A stretch of 64,000 nucleotides of DNA from Flavobacterium collinsii (GTDB taxonomy: Bacteria; Bacteroidota; Bacteroidia; Flavobacteriales; Flavobacteriaceae): positions 1 through 64,000 of the forward strand of contig NZ_CADCST010000058.1 of the NCBI RefSeq assembly GCF_902804485.1, in the 5' to 3' direction. The first letter of the stretch is position 1. Each line of letters begins with the position of its first letter. The notes under the pieces were generated by a model that was not told the origin of the DNA, searched no databases, and saw only the letters and a program-made list of their open reading frames with translations. Position numbers and translations under genes: made by a program. This document shows, one piece after another, positions 9,201-16,284 of this stretch.

Positions 9201-10938
9201 TATAAGTTCCGGCTGCTAAATTAGAAGCTGTTGCCGCCGATCCGCCCGATGGTGCCCAGGAATAGGTGTAAGGTCCGGTTCCTCCGGCAGGAGTCGCGGT
9301 TGCAGAACCTGTAGTTCCGGCATTACAAAGTACGTTGGTTTGCGAAGTGGTTGCAGTCAAGATAGCTGCAGGCTCCGTAATAATTATTTGTTTGGTACCG
9401 GTACATCCTTTTGAATCAGTAGCGGTTACAGTATAAGTTCCTGCGGCTAAATTCGAAGCCGTTGCTGCGGATCCACCTGATGGTGCCCAGGAATAGGTAT
9501 AAGGTGCAGTTCCTCCTGTGGCAGTTACGGTCGCTGATCCGGTTGTCGTTCCTTTACATTTTACATCAGCATGTGAAGCAGCAGTTTCGGTAATCACAAT
9601 ATTGGTCTGACTCACAACAACCGGTTTCGTATCTGAACAGCCCGATTGTGTATTTGAACCTTTAATGTAATAAGTTCCTACTGGCGCTACAGTTGGAGTG
9701 GTATATGGAATAGTTGCTGCAGCATCCTGCCAGTAACTATAAGTAAGTCCTGCAGTACTTCCTGCAGTAACTGCTGGTAAAGTAAGGTTTGCTGTGCCAT
9801 TAACACATACAGGAGCAGGATTAGTAATAACCAAAGTATTTGTAGCAAAACTTTTTGCTTTCAAAAACACACCGGCATCCCATTTTTGATCCGATGCATC
9901 GGCAATAGCCATTTTTATTTTGTAATTATTTCCCGGTGTAACAGCATAAGTAGCAGTAAGAACAACAGTAGAACCATCATACTCCATAGTGGTAGAAGCA
10001 GGAGGATTGTTCAAATAGTAAGTGTCGTTTACTGCCGGGAACGAAACATTATTAACGTTGGTTCCAGCGGAGTGTATGTTGTTTATGGTTACCGCATCAC
10101 CGTTTGGCAATTGGGCGAGATTAATAGCATTGTTGGTATAAGTACCGCTAATTCCAGGGCCGCTTAAAAAGAACCCAAAAGCATCATTGAAGGCTGTATT
10201 TACATATTCGAGATACTCTTCTGATGCAAATATAAATTTGAACTCCACAAGATTTCCATCCGGTATAAAATTAAATTCCAATATAGAAGCATCGTGCATC
10301 GTTCTGCCTGAGATCGCCGTTAAATCCTGATCACTCGCCTCATTTACCATTTCGTCCGATTTATTGGTATAGGTGTTCGGTCCCATGGCAGAGCTAATTT
10401 TTCCTGTAGATAAAAGAATTCCCTCGTCTATTGGGAATGTTGAAGTTCCTTTGCTGTAGTACCCTAATTGTCGGTCTCCGGCAGTAGAAGACCAGGTGTG
10501 GTCTACCCAGGTCCAGGTGTTGTTATTGTTTTTTCTGTAATAACCGTAACGAACATTGCTAATCGTTAAACAACCGGATGTTAGCACATTACGAACAAGC
10601 TGATCTGCATTATAACCATTGTAACCTGCAGAAGGATTAGCGACATCAATTGAACCGGCAACAGCTGCCAGTGCACTAACAGCTTCTGTTGTGGCTGCTG
10701 TTTTTGCTGTCTTAGAAGTTGTCTTATTGGAAGGAATAGTATTTCCAATCCTAACAGGGATTATTTCCTGAGCAACAATTGCGGAAGAATACATTACGAA
10801 TCCTAAAATTAAAATTAAAAATGATTTTAAACTAATTTTAGAAAAGACATCGTGTTGAATGTTTTTGTGAAACGGGAAAATATACTTACCACTTTTAATG
10901 AAATTTCCCACTTCTTGTAGAGTAGTTTTAGTTTTCAT
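3202..10938 (-). CDS. SprB-like giant repetitive adhesin, T9SS type B cargo
   Basis: A 2578-residue surface protein. An N-terminal signal segment (core SFLILILGFVMYSSAIVA) is followed by a choice-of-anchor L-like domain (about 100-365) with FKFIFASEEYLEYV. Then come 14 SprB repeats of about 76 residues (about 447-1515), typified by GSATVTAAGGTGAYTYSWAP. Next are HYR-like beta-sandwich repeats: six near-identical 90-residue units (about 1596-2136) with TYTNTWTVKDDCGNTSD, flanked by diverged copies. The last ~105 residues form a gliding-motility-type CTD (FSPNGDGINDIFKI, YNRWGVLVFE), which marks type B T9SS cargo. By analogy with SprB it is probably moved along or displayed on the surface for adhesion. 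It heads the locus with PorP/SprF and OmpA partners. It is a paralogue-type call; no claim is made that it is SprB itself. Confidence 0.9.
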   Translation of the reverse strand: MKTKTTLQEVGNFIKSGKYIFPFHKNIQHDVFSKISLKSFLILILGFVMYSSAIVAQEIIPVRIGNTIPSNKTTSKTAKTAATTEAVSALAAVAGSIDVANPSAGYNGYNADQLVRNVLTSGCLTISNVRYGYYRKNNNNTWTWVDHTWSSTAGDRQLGYYSKGTSTFPIDEGILLSTGKISSAMGPNTYTNKSDEMVNEASDQDLTAISGRTMHDASILEFNFIPDGNLVEFKFIFASEEYLEYVNTAFNDAFGFFLSGPGISGTYTNNAINLAQLPNGDAVTINNIHSAGTNVNNVSFPAVNDTYYLNNPPASTTMEYDGSTVVLTATYAVTPGNNYKIKMAIADASDQKWDAGVFLKAKSFATNTLVITNPAPVCVNGTANLTLPAVTAGSTAGLTYSYWQDAAATIPYTTPTVAPVGTYYIKGSNTQSGCSDTKPVVVSQTNIVITETAASHADVKCKGTTTGSATVTATGGTAPYTYSWAPSGGSAATASNLAAGTYTVTATDSKGCTGTKQIIITEPAAILTATTSQTNVLCNAGTTGSATATPAGGTGPYTYSWAPSGGSAATASNLAAGTYTVTIKDANLCTITKTVTITEPTALTATTTQTNVLCKSATTGSATVTPTGGTGAYTYSWAPSGGSAATASNLAAGTYTVTIKDANLCTITKTITITEPANALTATTTQTNVLCTSATTGSATVTPAGGTGAYTYSWAPSGGSAATASNLAAGTYTVTIKDANLCTITKTVTITEPATALTATTTQSNVLCTSATTGSATVTAAGGTGAYTYSWAPSGGSAATASNLAAGTYTVTIKDANLCTITKTVTITEPANALTATTTQTNVLCTSATTGSATVTPAGGTGAYTYSWAPSGGSAATASNLAAGTYTVTIKDANLCTITKTVTITEPANALTATTTQTNVACNAGTTGSATVTAAGGTGAYTYSWAPSGGSAATASNLAAGTYTVTIKDANLCTITKTVTITEPTALTATTTQTNVACNAGTTGSATVTPAGGTGAYTYSWAPSGGSAATASNLAAGTYTVTIKDANLCTITKTVTITEPTALTATTTQTNVACNAGTTGSATVTAAGGTGAYTYSWAPSGGSAATASNLAAGTYTVTIKDANLCTLTKTVTITESSTLTATTSQTNVACNAGTTGSATVTVAGGTPGYTYSWAPSGGSAATASNLAAGTYTVTIKDANLCTLIKTVTITEPTALTATTTQTNVACNAGTTGSATVTPAGGTGAYTYSWAPSGGSAATASNLAAGTYTVTIKDANLCTITKTVTITEPTALTATTTQTNVACNAGTTGSATVTAAGGTGAYTYSWAPSGGSAATASNLAAGTYTVTIKDANLCTITKTVTITEPTALTATTTQTNVACNAGATGSATVTAAGGTGAYTYSWAPSGGSAATASNLTAGTYTVTIKDANLCTITKTVTITEPTVLTATTSQTNVGCGGDNTGSATITVSGGTPGYTYLWSPSGGTAATANALVAGTYTVTATDANSCTITKTVTIIDGDSIKPIIDPLPQSSTINCPATPVFATATATDNNGVISSLTYKDVITPGGCAGSYTQTRTWTAVDACGNISLPVSQVIVVQDISAPTWSTQTSSLNKTIECSDAAGLASAQALFPTATDACDTNVSNIIKVSGAFVASQGCANSGTYTNTWTVKDDCGNTSDTFTQVITIQDTSKPTWSTQTTSLDKTIECSDTAALTSAQALFPTATDACDTNVSNIVKVSGVFVASQGCANAGTYTNTWTVKDDCGNTSDTFTQVITIQDTTKPTWSTQTASLDKTIECSDTTALTSAQALFPTATDACDTNVSNIVKVSGAFVASQGCANSGTYTNTWTVKDDCGNTSDTFTQVITIQDTSKPTWSTQTASLDKTIECSDTTALTSAQALFPTATDACDTNVSNIVKVSGVFVASQGCANAGTYTNTWTVKDDCGNTSDTFTQVITIQDTTKPTWSTQTASLDKTIECSDTTALTSAQALFPTATDACDTNVSNIVKVSGAFVASQGCANSGTYTNTWTVKDDCGNTSDTFTQVITIQDTSKPTWSTQTASLDKTIECSDTTALTSAQALFPTATDACDTNVSNIVKVSGAFVASQGCSNTGTYTNTWTVKDDCGNTSDTFTQVITIQDTTKPTFTGTLPTDITVSCDAVPQPANMEASDNCNGNLPIVFSETKSNTENQCATNYTLTRKWTTSDCGGNTISYTQIITVRDTTPPTGTAPLNVANLQTIADIPAGNSSDIKDAKDNCSSTVNITVNDTNNGGSGCDGNPYILTRSYTLTDCAGNKTVLVQTFTVANKVSVSGVATNVNCLDGKSGSILVTNSAGSTVVIRNANNEIVGNTNLPVGTYTLTATSLVNNTNQTCTATATVTIIAIPNLVTNISSKACNDDSTIINLLSLLPENTPSNGTWVDNNNTRSIQGNDLNPLGLAIGNYTFEYKIPDTSCPKSIVLNMEINDDCKVLACGSVVVHNAFSPNGDGINDIFKIDSIDDTTCYPENDVEIYNRWGVLVFETHNYNNQTNAFDGISRGRTTVKQSDGLPTGTYFYIINYKSLDGNNVLQNNKKDGYLYLSK
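4531..6150 (-). repeat. 270-bp tandem repeat array (six units, 540-bp superperiod)
   Basis: Six in-frame 270-bp units encode the 90-residue HYR-like repeats of the adhesin. Landmark motifs recur at 4531, 4801, 5071, 5341, 5611 and 5881. Alternate units are nearly identical. For example, 5041-5160 and 5581-5700 match throughout, and 4861-5040 matches 5401-5580. This gives a two-unit 540-bp higher-order period and points to recent duplication of a dimer. Confidence 0.95.
6590..9600 (-). repeat. SprB repeat array, about 228-bp period
   Basis: Fourteen in-frame tandem units of 228-234 bp encode SprB repeats. For instance, the segment beginning AGTCACGGTATAAGTTCC recurs at 6901 and 7129, exactly 228 bp apart. 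Units differ mostly by synonymous changes and a short alternation (NVACNAGTTG versus NVLCTSATTG). This suggests older expansion with partial homogenisation. Confidence 0.93.
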
Positions 10939-11438
10939 ATTTTAGGATTTTGTTTTTGAAGTACTTGTGATATTTTAACAGAATCAAAGTTATAACGTGT
11001 AATTACTTTTGATTTTTTTTCTCCGTAACTAACCTAAAAACTCGTTGAAGTGTATTTTTTTTGTTAAATAAGGGGGTGAAAAACACTTTTTTTTGCCATT
11101 TTCGACAAAAAAACAGAGGTTAATTTTTTATTTTATTTATTAAAAAGATAGTTTTTAAAACTGTTTAAATGGTTAATAATCAATTATTTGGTTAATTTTT
11201 TATGAATATGAAAAATATCGATTAACTGTTTAATTTAATAGATGAAGAACACTTTTTGTTAAATAAGGAAGTTTTCCTTTGTTAAGGATTTAAGATTTTT
11301 AGTTTTCGGTTCGTTGTTAAAAATTTTGTTGAAATGTTAACAGAAATAAAAAAAAGAGAAGGTTTAAGATTTCTTTTGTAAATTAGAAGTTCAATAAAAA
11401 ACAACCTCTTTTAATGAGGTTTGTAAACCTTACTGCTT
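10939..11438. other. 500-bp AT-rich divergent intergenic region
   Basis: This region separates the divergent adhesin gene and polyphosphate operon. It is strongly AT-rich and non-coding in all frames. It carries a 16-bp direct repeat, TTTTTGTTAAATAAGG, at 11058-11073 and 11253-11268. A small hairpin (AACCTC...GAGGTT, 11403-11421) lies in the presumed leader of sixA. No clear TAnnTTTG box serves the plus-strand operon; TTCTTTTG at 11371-11378 is the nearest candidate. Confidence 0.6.
10985..10992 (-). promoter_or_regulatory. -7 box (TAACTTTG) of the adhesin gene
   Basis: The minus-strand TAACTTTG fits TAnnTTTG and lies about 47 nt upstream of the adhesin ATG, giving a leader of about 40 nt. 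No clear TTG is visible at the -33 position. Confidence 0.42.
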
Positions 11439-11924
11439 ATGAAAAACCTAATTTTAATACGCCATGCAAAATCAAGTTGGGAAGCCCCGTTAAAAGATTT
11501 CGACAGACCTTTGATGAAAAAAGGCATTTTAGATGCACATGAAGTATCGGCTACTATTTCAAAATTTCTTCCTAAAACCTATATTATGTGGAGTAGTACT
11601 GCGGCGAGGGCTTTGGAAACGGCGCTTATTTTTGCGCAAAATATTTCTTATCCTATAGAAAGTATCGTATATAAAGACGACCTTTATACCTTTGATGACA
11701 AACAGCTCGAAAAAGTTATCAAATCATGTGATAATAGTTTCGAAAGCGTTATTCTTTTCGGACATAACGAGGCTATTACAAATTTTGTTAATAAATTTGG
11801 GGATGTTTTTATCGAAAATGTACCTACTTCAGGCTTTGTATCACTACAGTTTGATGCTGATAGTTGGAACACCATTAATAAAGGTAAAACTCATAAAACA
11901 ATTTTCCCCAAAGATTTAAAATAA
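11439..11924 (+). CDS. sixA: SixA-family phosphohistidine phosphatase
   Basis: A 161-residue cytoplasmic protein of the histidine phosphatase (phosphoglycerate mutase-like) superfamily. The N-terminal LILIRHAKSSW carries the catalytic RH motif (His9), and the second catalytic His sits in LFGHNEAI near residue 109. The length matches SixA, which removes phosphate from phosphohistidine in E. coli. Its stop codon lies 5 bp before ppk1, so the two are almost certainly co-transcribed. Since Ppk1 forms a phosphohistidine intermediate, a link between the two activities is possible, but that is inference. Family assignment is firm; the in vivo substrate is not shown by the sequence. Confidence 0.85.
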   Translation: MKNLILIRHAKSSWEAPLKDFDRPLMKKGILDAHEVSATISKFLPKTYIMWSSTAARALETALIFAQNISYPIESIVYKDDLYTFDDKQLEKVIKSCDNSFESVILFGHNEAITNFVNKFGDVFIENVPTSGFVSLQFDADSWNTINKGKTHKTIFPKDLK

Positions 11925-11929
11925 ATATA

Positions 11930-13999
11930 GTGTACGAACAGAAATATATCGATAGAGAAAAAAGTTGGTTGGCGTTTAATGCAAGAGTACTTCAGGAAGC
12001 TGGAGATAATTCGGTTCCACTTTTAGACAGACTACGTTTTGTTGGAATTTTTTCAAACAATTTAGATGAATTTTTCAGGGTTCGCTACGCTGCAATTCGA
12101 AGATTAAGTCTTTCCGGGATTTCCGGAGAAAAATATTTGGGAGGAGTTTCGGCACACCAATTAATTAAAGACATTACCGAAATTGTTATTCAGCAGCAAT
12201 CCGAAAGTTTGCGTATTTTAGGTAATATCGAAGCAGAGCTGGAAGCCGAAAATATCTTTATTATCAACGAAGATCAAATTACAAAAGATCAGGAGAGCTA
12301 TCTGAAAGACTTTTTTGTGCAAAAATTAAGTCCTGAATTGGTGACCATCATCTTGAATGATCTGGCTGAATTTCCGGTTCTTAAAGATACCTTAGGATAT
12401 TTGGCTGTGCGCCTGGAAATGAACACCAATAATGAAGTTCGTTATGCTGTTATTGAAATTCCAAAAACAATAAACAGATTTGTAGTTTTGCCGTCAGATG
12501 ATGATAAGCAATATGTGATATTGATTGACGATGTGATTCGTTACAACCTGAAGAATATCTTTAATATTTTTGATTATAAAAGTGTCTCGGCGCACATGAT
12601 CAAAATTACGCGTGATGCCCAGTTGGACATCGACAGTGATTTGAGTAAGAGTATGCTCGAAAAAATTGCAACATCTGTAAAAGACAGAAGAATAGGGGAG
12701 CCTGTTCGTTTTATTTACGATAATTTAATCGAAGAAGATACTTTGCGTTTCTTTTTGGATAAAATGAAAATTGTAGAAACCGATAGTATAATTCCGGGTG
12801 GACGTTATCACAACAGACGTGATTATATGAGTTTTCCTAATTTAGGAAGATATGATTTATTGTACAAGCCAAACGAACCTTTGCCAATTCCGGGTTTGAG
12901 TTTAGAAGGCAGTATTTTGGAAAAAATCAGTAAAAAAGATTATTTGCTGCATGCTCCATACCAGTCATTTTCTTATCTGACAAAATTTTTGCGTGAAGCT
13001 GCTTTAGATCCGAAAGTAACCAGTATAAAAATTACGTTATATCGTTTGGCAAAGAACTCACAGATTATCAGTTCTTTGATTAATGCAGCGAAAAATGGTA
13101 AAAAAGTAACCGTTCAAATCGAGCTTCAGGCACGATTTGATGAGGCATCTAATATTTCCTACGCCGAGCAAATGCAGACAGAAGGAATTGATCTTATTTT
13201 TGGAATAAAAGGCTTAAAAGTACATAGCAAAATTTGTGTTATCGAAAGAGTAGAAGACAGTAAAACACGTCGCTACGGCTTTATATCAACCGGGAATTTT
13301 AACGAATCAACGGCCAAAATTTATACAGATGTAACTTTGTTTACCTGTCATCAGCAAATTTTGAAAGATATCTCTAAAATATTCGAATTTTTTGATATCA
13401 ATTACAGAGTGCACCGATACAAACATTTAATTGTGTCCCCACATTATACCCGAACAAAATTTATCAAACTGATCGACCGTGAAATTCTGCATGCACTGGC
13501 TGGCAGAAAAACACATATAAAATTAAAAATGAACAGTTTATCTGATTTTAAAATGATTGATAAATTGTACGAAGCCAGTAATGCAGGAGTTAAAATTCAG
13601 CTTCAGGTAAGAGGAATTTGTTCTTTGATCCCGGGAATTCCGGGTATGAGTGAAAACATTGAAGCTATAAGTATAGTCGACAATTATCTGGAACATTCAA
13701 GAGTTTATATTTTTGGAAATGCAGGATTAACAGAAGTGTATATTTCATCGGCCGATTTCATGACCCGAAACCTTGACGGAAGAGTTGAAGTTACCTGCCC
13801 AATTTATGATCTTGCAATAAAGAAAGAACTAGTAGACAATTTCAATATTGCATGGAAAGGGAATGTTAAAGTGAGATATCATTCCTATAAACTGGACAAT
13901 AAGTATAAGCCTAGAAATCATCATGCTCCATTTAGAGCGCAGTTTGAAACTTATAAATATTATCAAAATAAAATAATGGTTCAGGAAGAAGTCGTATAA
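11930..13999 (+). CDS. ppk1: Polyphosphate kinase 1
   Basis: A 689-residue enzyme of normal length that reversibly makes polyphosphate from ATP. The N-terminal domain opens with YIDREKSWLAFNARVLQEA, typical of Ppk1. The catalytic phospholipase D-like half contains IKGLKVHSKICVI, where the histidine near residue 432 matches the autophosphorylated one. The second conserved histidine is in YLEHSRVYIF, near residue 589. The start is GTG at 11930, 5 bp after the sixA stop. No ATG near the N terminus is compatible with the conserved YxxREKSW start. Ppx follows 37 bp downstream, giving a compact synthesis/degradation operon. Confidence 0.96.
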   Translation: MYEQKYIDREKSWLAFNARVLQEAGDNSVPLLDRLRFVGIFSNNLDEFFRVRYAAIRRLSLSGISGEKYLGGVSAHQLIKDITEIVIQQQSESLRILGNIEAELEAENIFIINEDQITKDQESYLKDFFVQKLSPELVTIILNDLAEFPVLKDTLGYLAVRLEMNTNNEVRYAVIEIPKTINRFVVLPSDDDKQYVILIDDVIRYNLKNIFNIFDYKSVSAHMIKITRDAQLDIDSDLSKSMLEKIATSVKDRRIGEPVRFIYDNLIEEDTLRFFLDKMKIVETDSIIPGGRYHNRRDYMSFPNLGRYDLLYKPNEPLPIPGLSLEGSILEKISKKDYLLHAPYQSFSYLTKFLREAALDPKVTSIKITLYRLAKNSQIISSLINAAKNGKKVTVQIELQARFDEASNISYAEQMQTEGIDLIFGIKGLKVHSKICVIERVEDSKTRRYGFISTGNFNESTAKIYTDVTLFTCHQQILKDISKIFEFFDINYRVHRYKHLIVSPHYTRTKFIKLIDREILHALAGRKTHIKLKMNSLSDFKMIDKLYEASNAGVKIQLQVRGICSLIPGIPGMSENIEAISIVDNYLEHSRVYIFGNAGLTEVYISSADFMTRNLDGRVEVTCPIYDLAIKKELVDNFNIAWKGNVKVRYHSYKLDNKYKPRNHHAPFRAQFETYKYYQNKIMVQEEVV

Positions 14000-14042
14000 C
14001 GTATCAATTAATAAAAACAATAAAACAAAATCATAAGTGAGC

Positions 14043-14933
14043 ATGATTAATATAAGGAAATTTGCAGCGATAGATATTGGATCCAATGCCATGAGGCTAC
14101 TGATATCAAATGTTGTAGAACAAGATGGAAAAGAACCGCAGTTTAACAAAAGTTCACTTGTTCGTGTGCCAATTCGTTTGGGACAAGATGCCTTTACCGT
14201 AGGAGAAATTTCAGCAGAGAATATAGATCGAATGGTAGATGCTATGAAAGCATTTAACCTTTTGATGAAAGTACATAAAGTAGAACGTTATATGGCGTTT
14301 GCAACTTCGGCGATGCGCGAGGCATATAATGCGAAGGAAGTTGTAGCTTTGATCAAGAAAAAAGCCGACATAAAAATCGAAATTATTGATGGTAAAAAAG
14401 AAGCTGCAATTATAGCTTCTACAGATTTACATCATTTACTAAAAACAGATGAAACTTATCTTTTTGTGGATGTAGGAGGAGGAAGTACCGAATTTACTTT
14501 GTTTTCTGATGGAAAAATGATCAATTCCAGATCTTTCAAAGCCGGAACCGTTCGTTTGTTAAATAATATGGTACACGATGTGGTCTGGGATGAAATCGAA
14601 AAATGGATCAAAACCAATACCGAAGATTATGAAGAAGTAACTTTGATCGGTTCGGGAGGAAACATCAATAAATTGTTTAAAATGTCTGGAAAACAGCAGG
14701 AAAAACCACTTTCATACATTTACATCAATTCACAATATGCTTTTTTGAACTCTTTAAGTTACGAGCAAAGAATCGCCGAGTTAGGTTTGAATTCAGATCG
14801 CGCCGACGTAATTATTCATGCCACCAGAATTTATCTGAATGCCATGAAATGGAGTGGTGCACGCCAGATTTATGTTCCAAAAATTGGACTTTCAGATGGA
14901 ATCGTAAAAGCAATGTATTACGGTAAAATTTAG
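14043..14933 (+). CDS. ppx: Exopolyphosphatase, Ppx/GppA family
   Basis: A 296-residue single-module Ppx/GppA phosphatase of the actin-like ASKHA fold. AAIDIGSNAMRLLI forms the phosphate-1 loop and VDVGGGSTEFTLF the phosphate-2 loop. LIGSGGNINKLFKM lies in the C-terminal half. It lacks the extra C-terminal HD-like domain of E. coli Ppx, which is usual in Bacteroidota. It should remove terminal phosphates from polyphosphate or hydrolyse pppGpp. An in-frame GTG exists 6 bp earlier at 14037; the ATG is preferred because MINIRKFAAIDIGSN is the expected N terminus. It is the last gene of the sixA-ppk1-ppx unit. Confidence 0.93.
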   Translation: MINIRKFAAIDIGSNAMRLLISNVVEQDGKEPQFNKSSLVRVPIRLGQDAFTVGEISAENIDRMVDAMKAFNLLMKVHKVERYMAFATSAMREAYNAKEVVALIKKKADIKIEIIDGKKEAAIIASTDLHHLLKTDETYLFVDVGGGSTEFTLFSDGKMINSRSFKAGTVRLLNNMVHDVVWDEIEKWIKTNTEDYEEVTLIGSGGNINKLFKMSGKQQEKPLSYIYINSQYAFLNSLSYEQRIAELGLNSDRADVIIHATRIYLNAMKWSGARQIYVPKIGLSDGIVKAMYYGKI

Positions 14934-14953
14934 GGATATCAACTAATTTTTTT

Positions 14954-15039
14954 GCCACGACCCGAGTGATAGCGAACAGATAAAGCATTTTCACGAATTT
15001 TCACCCAAAATAAATTCGTGGAAATTTGTGGCGTTTTTT
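14954..15039 (+). terminator. Terminator-like structure after ppx
   Basis: A nested inverted repeat: the inner stem CACGAATTT (14992-15000) pairs with AAATTCGTG (15012-15020), and the outer GCCAC (14954) pairs with GTGGC (15028). A T-run follows at 15034-15040. It belongs to the CACGAATTTCAC family of intergenic sequences also seen at 31403-31465. Confidence 0.45.
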
Positions 15040-15063
15040 TATTAATACTAAAATTGATTTTCA

Positions 15064-15645
15064 ATGAATAAAACCAGACTTGAGGCTTTTAGTGATGGTG
15101 TTTTGGCTATCATTATAACCATTATGATTTTAGAAATTAAAGTACCGGCAGGTCATGAATTCGCCGATTTAAAACCGCTGATTCCTAAGTTTCTAAGTTA
15201 TGTTCTGAGTTTTGTTTATGTTGGTATTTATTGGAACAATCACCATTATTTAATTCATAGTCTGGGTAAGGTTAATGGAAAAATTCTTTGGGCCAATTTG
15301 CATTTACTATTTTGGCTTTCCTTAATTCCTGTGGCAACCGGTTGGATGGGCGAACATAACTTTGCCAAAGCATCTATGGCTTTGTATGGTACTGTCTTAT
15401 TGTTGTGTTCAATTGCATATTTTATTTTACAGCGCATTATAATTCTCAATGAAGGTGCAAATTCGACCCTGGCAAAAGCGATAGGGCGAGATGTAAAAGG
15501 GCATACTTCTTCAGTTTTGTACATTTTAGGAATTGTATTTTCGTTTTATAACGAATGGATTTCGGGGGCAGCTTATTTTATCGTTGCTTTATTATGGCTT
15601 ATTCCGGACAAGAGAATAGAAAGGATTTTTGCTTCTAAAAATTAA
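15064..15645 (+). CDS. TMEM175-family (DUF1211) potassium channel protein
   Basis: A 193-residue integral membrane protein. The first helix carries LEAFSDGVLAIIITIMIL, the FSD-containing signature of the TMEM175/DUF1211 family. Several further hydrophobic helices follow, including FLSYVLSFVYVGIYWNNHH and ANLHLLFWLSLIPVATGW. Bacterial TMEM175 proteins are about 200 residues and form tetrameric potassium-permeable channels. The next gene, a Crp/Fnr regulator, begins 17 bp later and is probably co-transcribed. No function beyond ion permeation is suggested by the context. Confidence 0.87.
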   Translation: MNKTRLEAFSDGVLAIIITIMILEIKVPAGHEFADLKPLIPKFLSYVLSFVYVGIYWNNHHYLIHSLGKVNGKILWANLHLLFWLSLIPVATGWMGEHNFAKASMALYGTVLLLCSIAYFILQRIIILNEGANSTLAKAIGRDVKGHTSSVLYILGIVFSFYNEWISGAAYFIVALLWLIPDKRIERIFASKN

Positions 15646-15662
15646 TTCATTTCAGGAATATC

Positions 15663-16223
15663 ATGAAATCAGTTTTTCAGTCCATTAAGAATTTGCCGCA
15701 GGATGTATTAGATCAGTTAGATGATTTAATTACAGTCCGAAAACTTAAAAGAGGCGATTTTCTATTGAAAGAAGATCAGGTTTGTAATGAAATTGTTTTG
15801 ATCAAAAAAGGAATTTTAAGATCATTCTTTTTTAATCACCAAGGCAATGAAATAACGAATTGTTTCGCTTTTGAAAATGAATTTATGGGTTCGTTTTCGA
15901 GTTTCATAACGCAAAAAGTTGCAGAAGAAAATATTCAGGCACTTACAGATACTGAAATCGAGGTGATACAAAAAGAGGGAATAGAGAAACTTTACAGCTC
16001 AAGTATTTACTGGCAGGAAGTAGGTCGTAAAATTGCCGAAATTGAATATGTTACGTTGCAAAAAAGAATGATTTCTTTTCAAAAACTGTCAGGAACCCAG
16101 CGTTATGAAGAGCTTTATCAAAATCATAAAAATTACATTCAACAAATTCCACTTCAATATTTGGCCTCTTATTTAGGTGTTACACCAAGGCATTTAAGCC
16201 GAATCCGGAAAGCAATTTTATAG
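15663..16223 (+). CDS. Crp/Fnr family transcriptional regulator
   Basis: A 186-residue regulator. An N-terminal cyclic-nucleotide-binding beta-roll (about 20-115) contains LKRGDFLLKEDQVCNEIVLI and KKGILRSFFFNHQGNEIT. A C-terminal helix-turn-helix ends with LQYLASYLGVTPRHLSRIRK. No cysteine cluster for an iron-sulphur centre is visible, and the arginine that contacts cAMP in Crp is not evident, so the effector is unknown. It lies 17 bp after the TMEM175 gene. Immediately downstream, overlapping its stop codon, is a nested palindrome (16219-16244) ahead of a two-gene redox unit. That unit is its most likely target (inference). Confidence 0.88.
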   Translation: MKSVFQSIKNLPQDVLDQLDDLITVRKLKRGDFLLKEDQVCNEIVLIKKGILRSFFFNHQGNEITNCFAFENEFMGSFSSFITQKVAEENIQALTDTEIEVIQKEGIEKLYSSSIYWQEVGRKIAEIEYVTLQKRMISFQKLSGTQRYEELYQNHKNYIQQIPLQYLASYLGVTPRHLSRIRKAIL

Positions 16224-16244
16224 GACATTTGTCCGGTTCCTATA
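16219..16244. promoter_or_regulatory. Nested palindrome, candidate operator
   Basis: TATAGGA (16219-16225) and TCCTATA (16238-16244) are perfect inverted repeats 12 bp apart. Inside and overlapping the left arm is a second palindrome, GGACATTTGTCC (16223-16234). The site overlaps the regulator stop codon and sits just upstream of the -7 box at 16259-16266. It lacks a following T-run, so an operator is more likely than a terminator. Confidence 0.5.
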
Positions 16245-16266
16245 AGGAGTTTCCTCGTTATTTTTG
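16237..16266 (+). promoter_or_regulatory. Promoter of the reductase/oxidoreductase pair
   Basis: TATTTTTG at 16259-16266 matches TAnnTTTG, with a weak -33 (TTC, 16237-16239) 19 nt upstream. Predicted transcription begins about 16273, leaving a short leader before ATG 16285. That supports the ATG over the upstream in-frame TTG at 16264. Confidence 0.42.
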
Positions 16267-16284
16267 TTTCAAACAAATGTACTA

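Noticed and set aside
4530-9600. CRISPR-like regular repeats
   Set aside because: The 228-bp and 270-bp repeats are in-frame protein repeats with no spacers of the CRISPR kind, and no cas genes are present.
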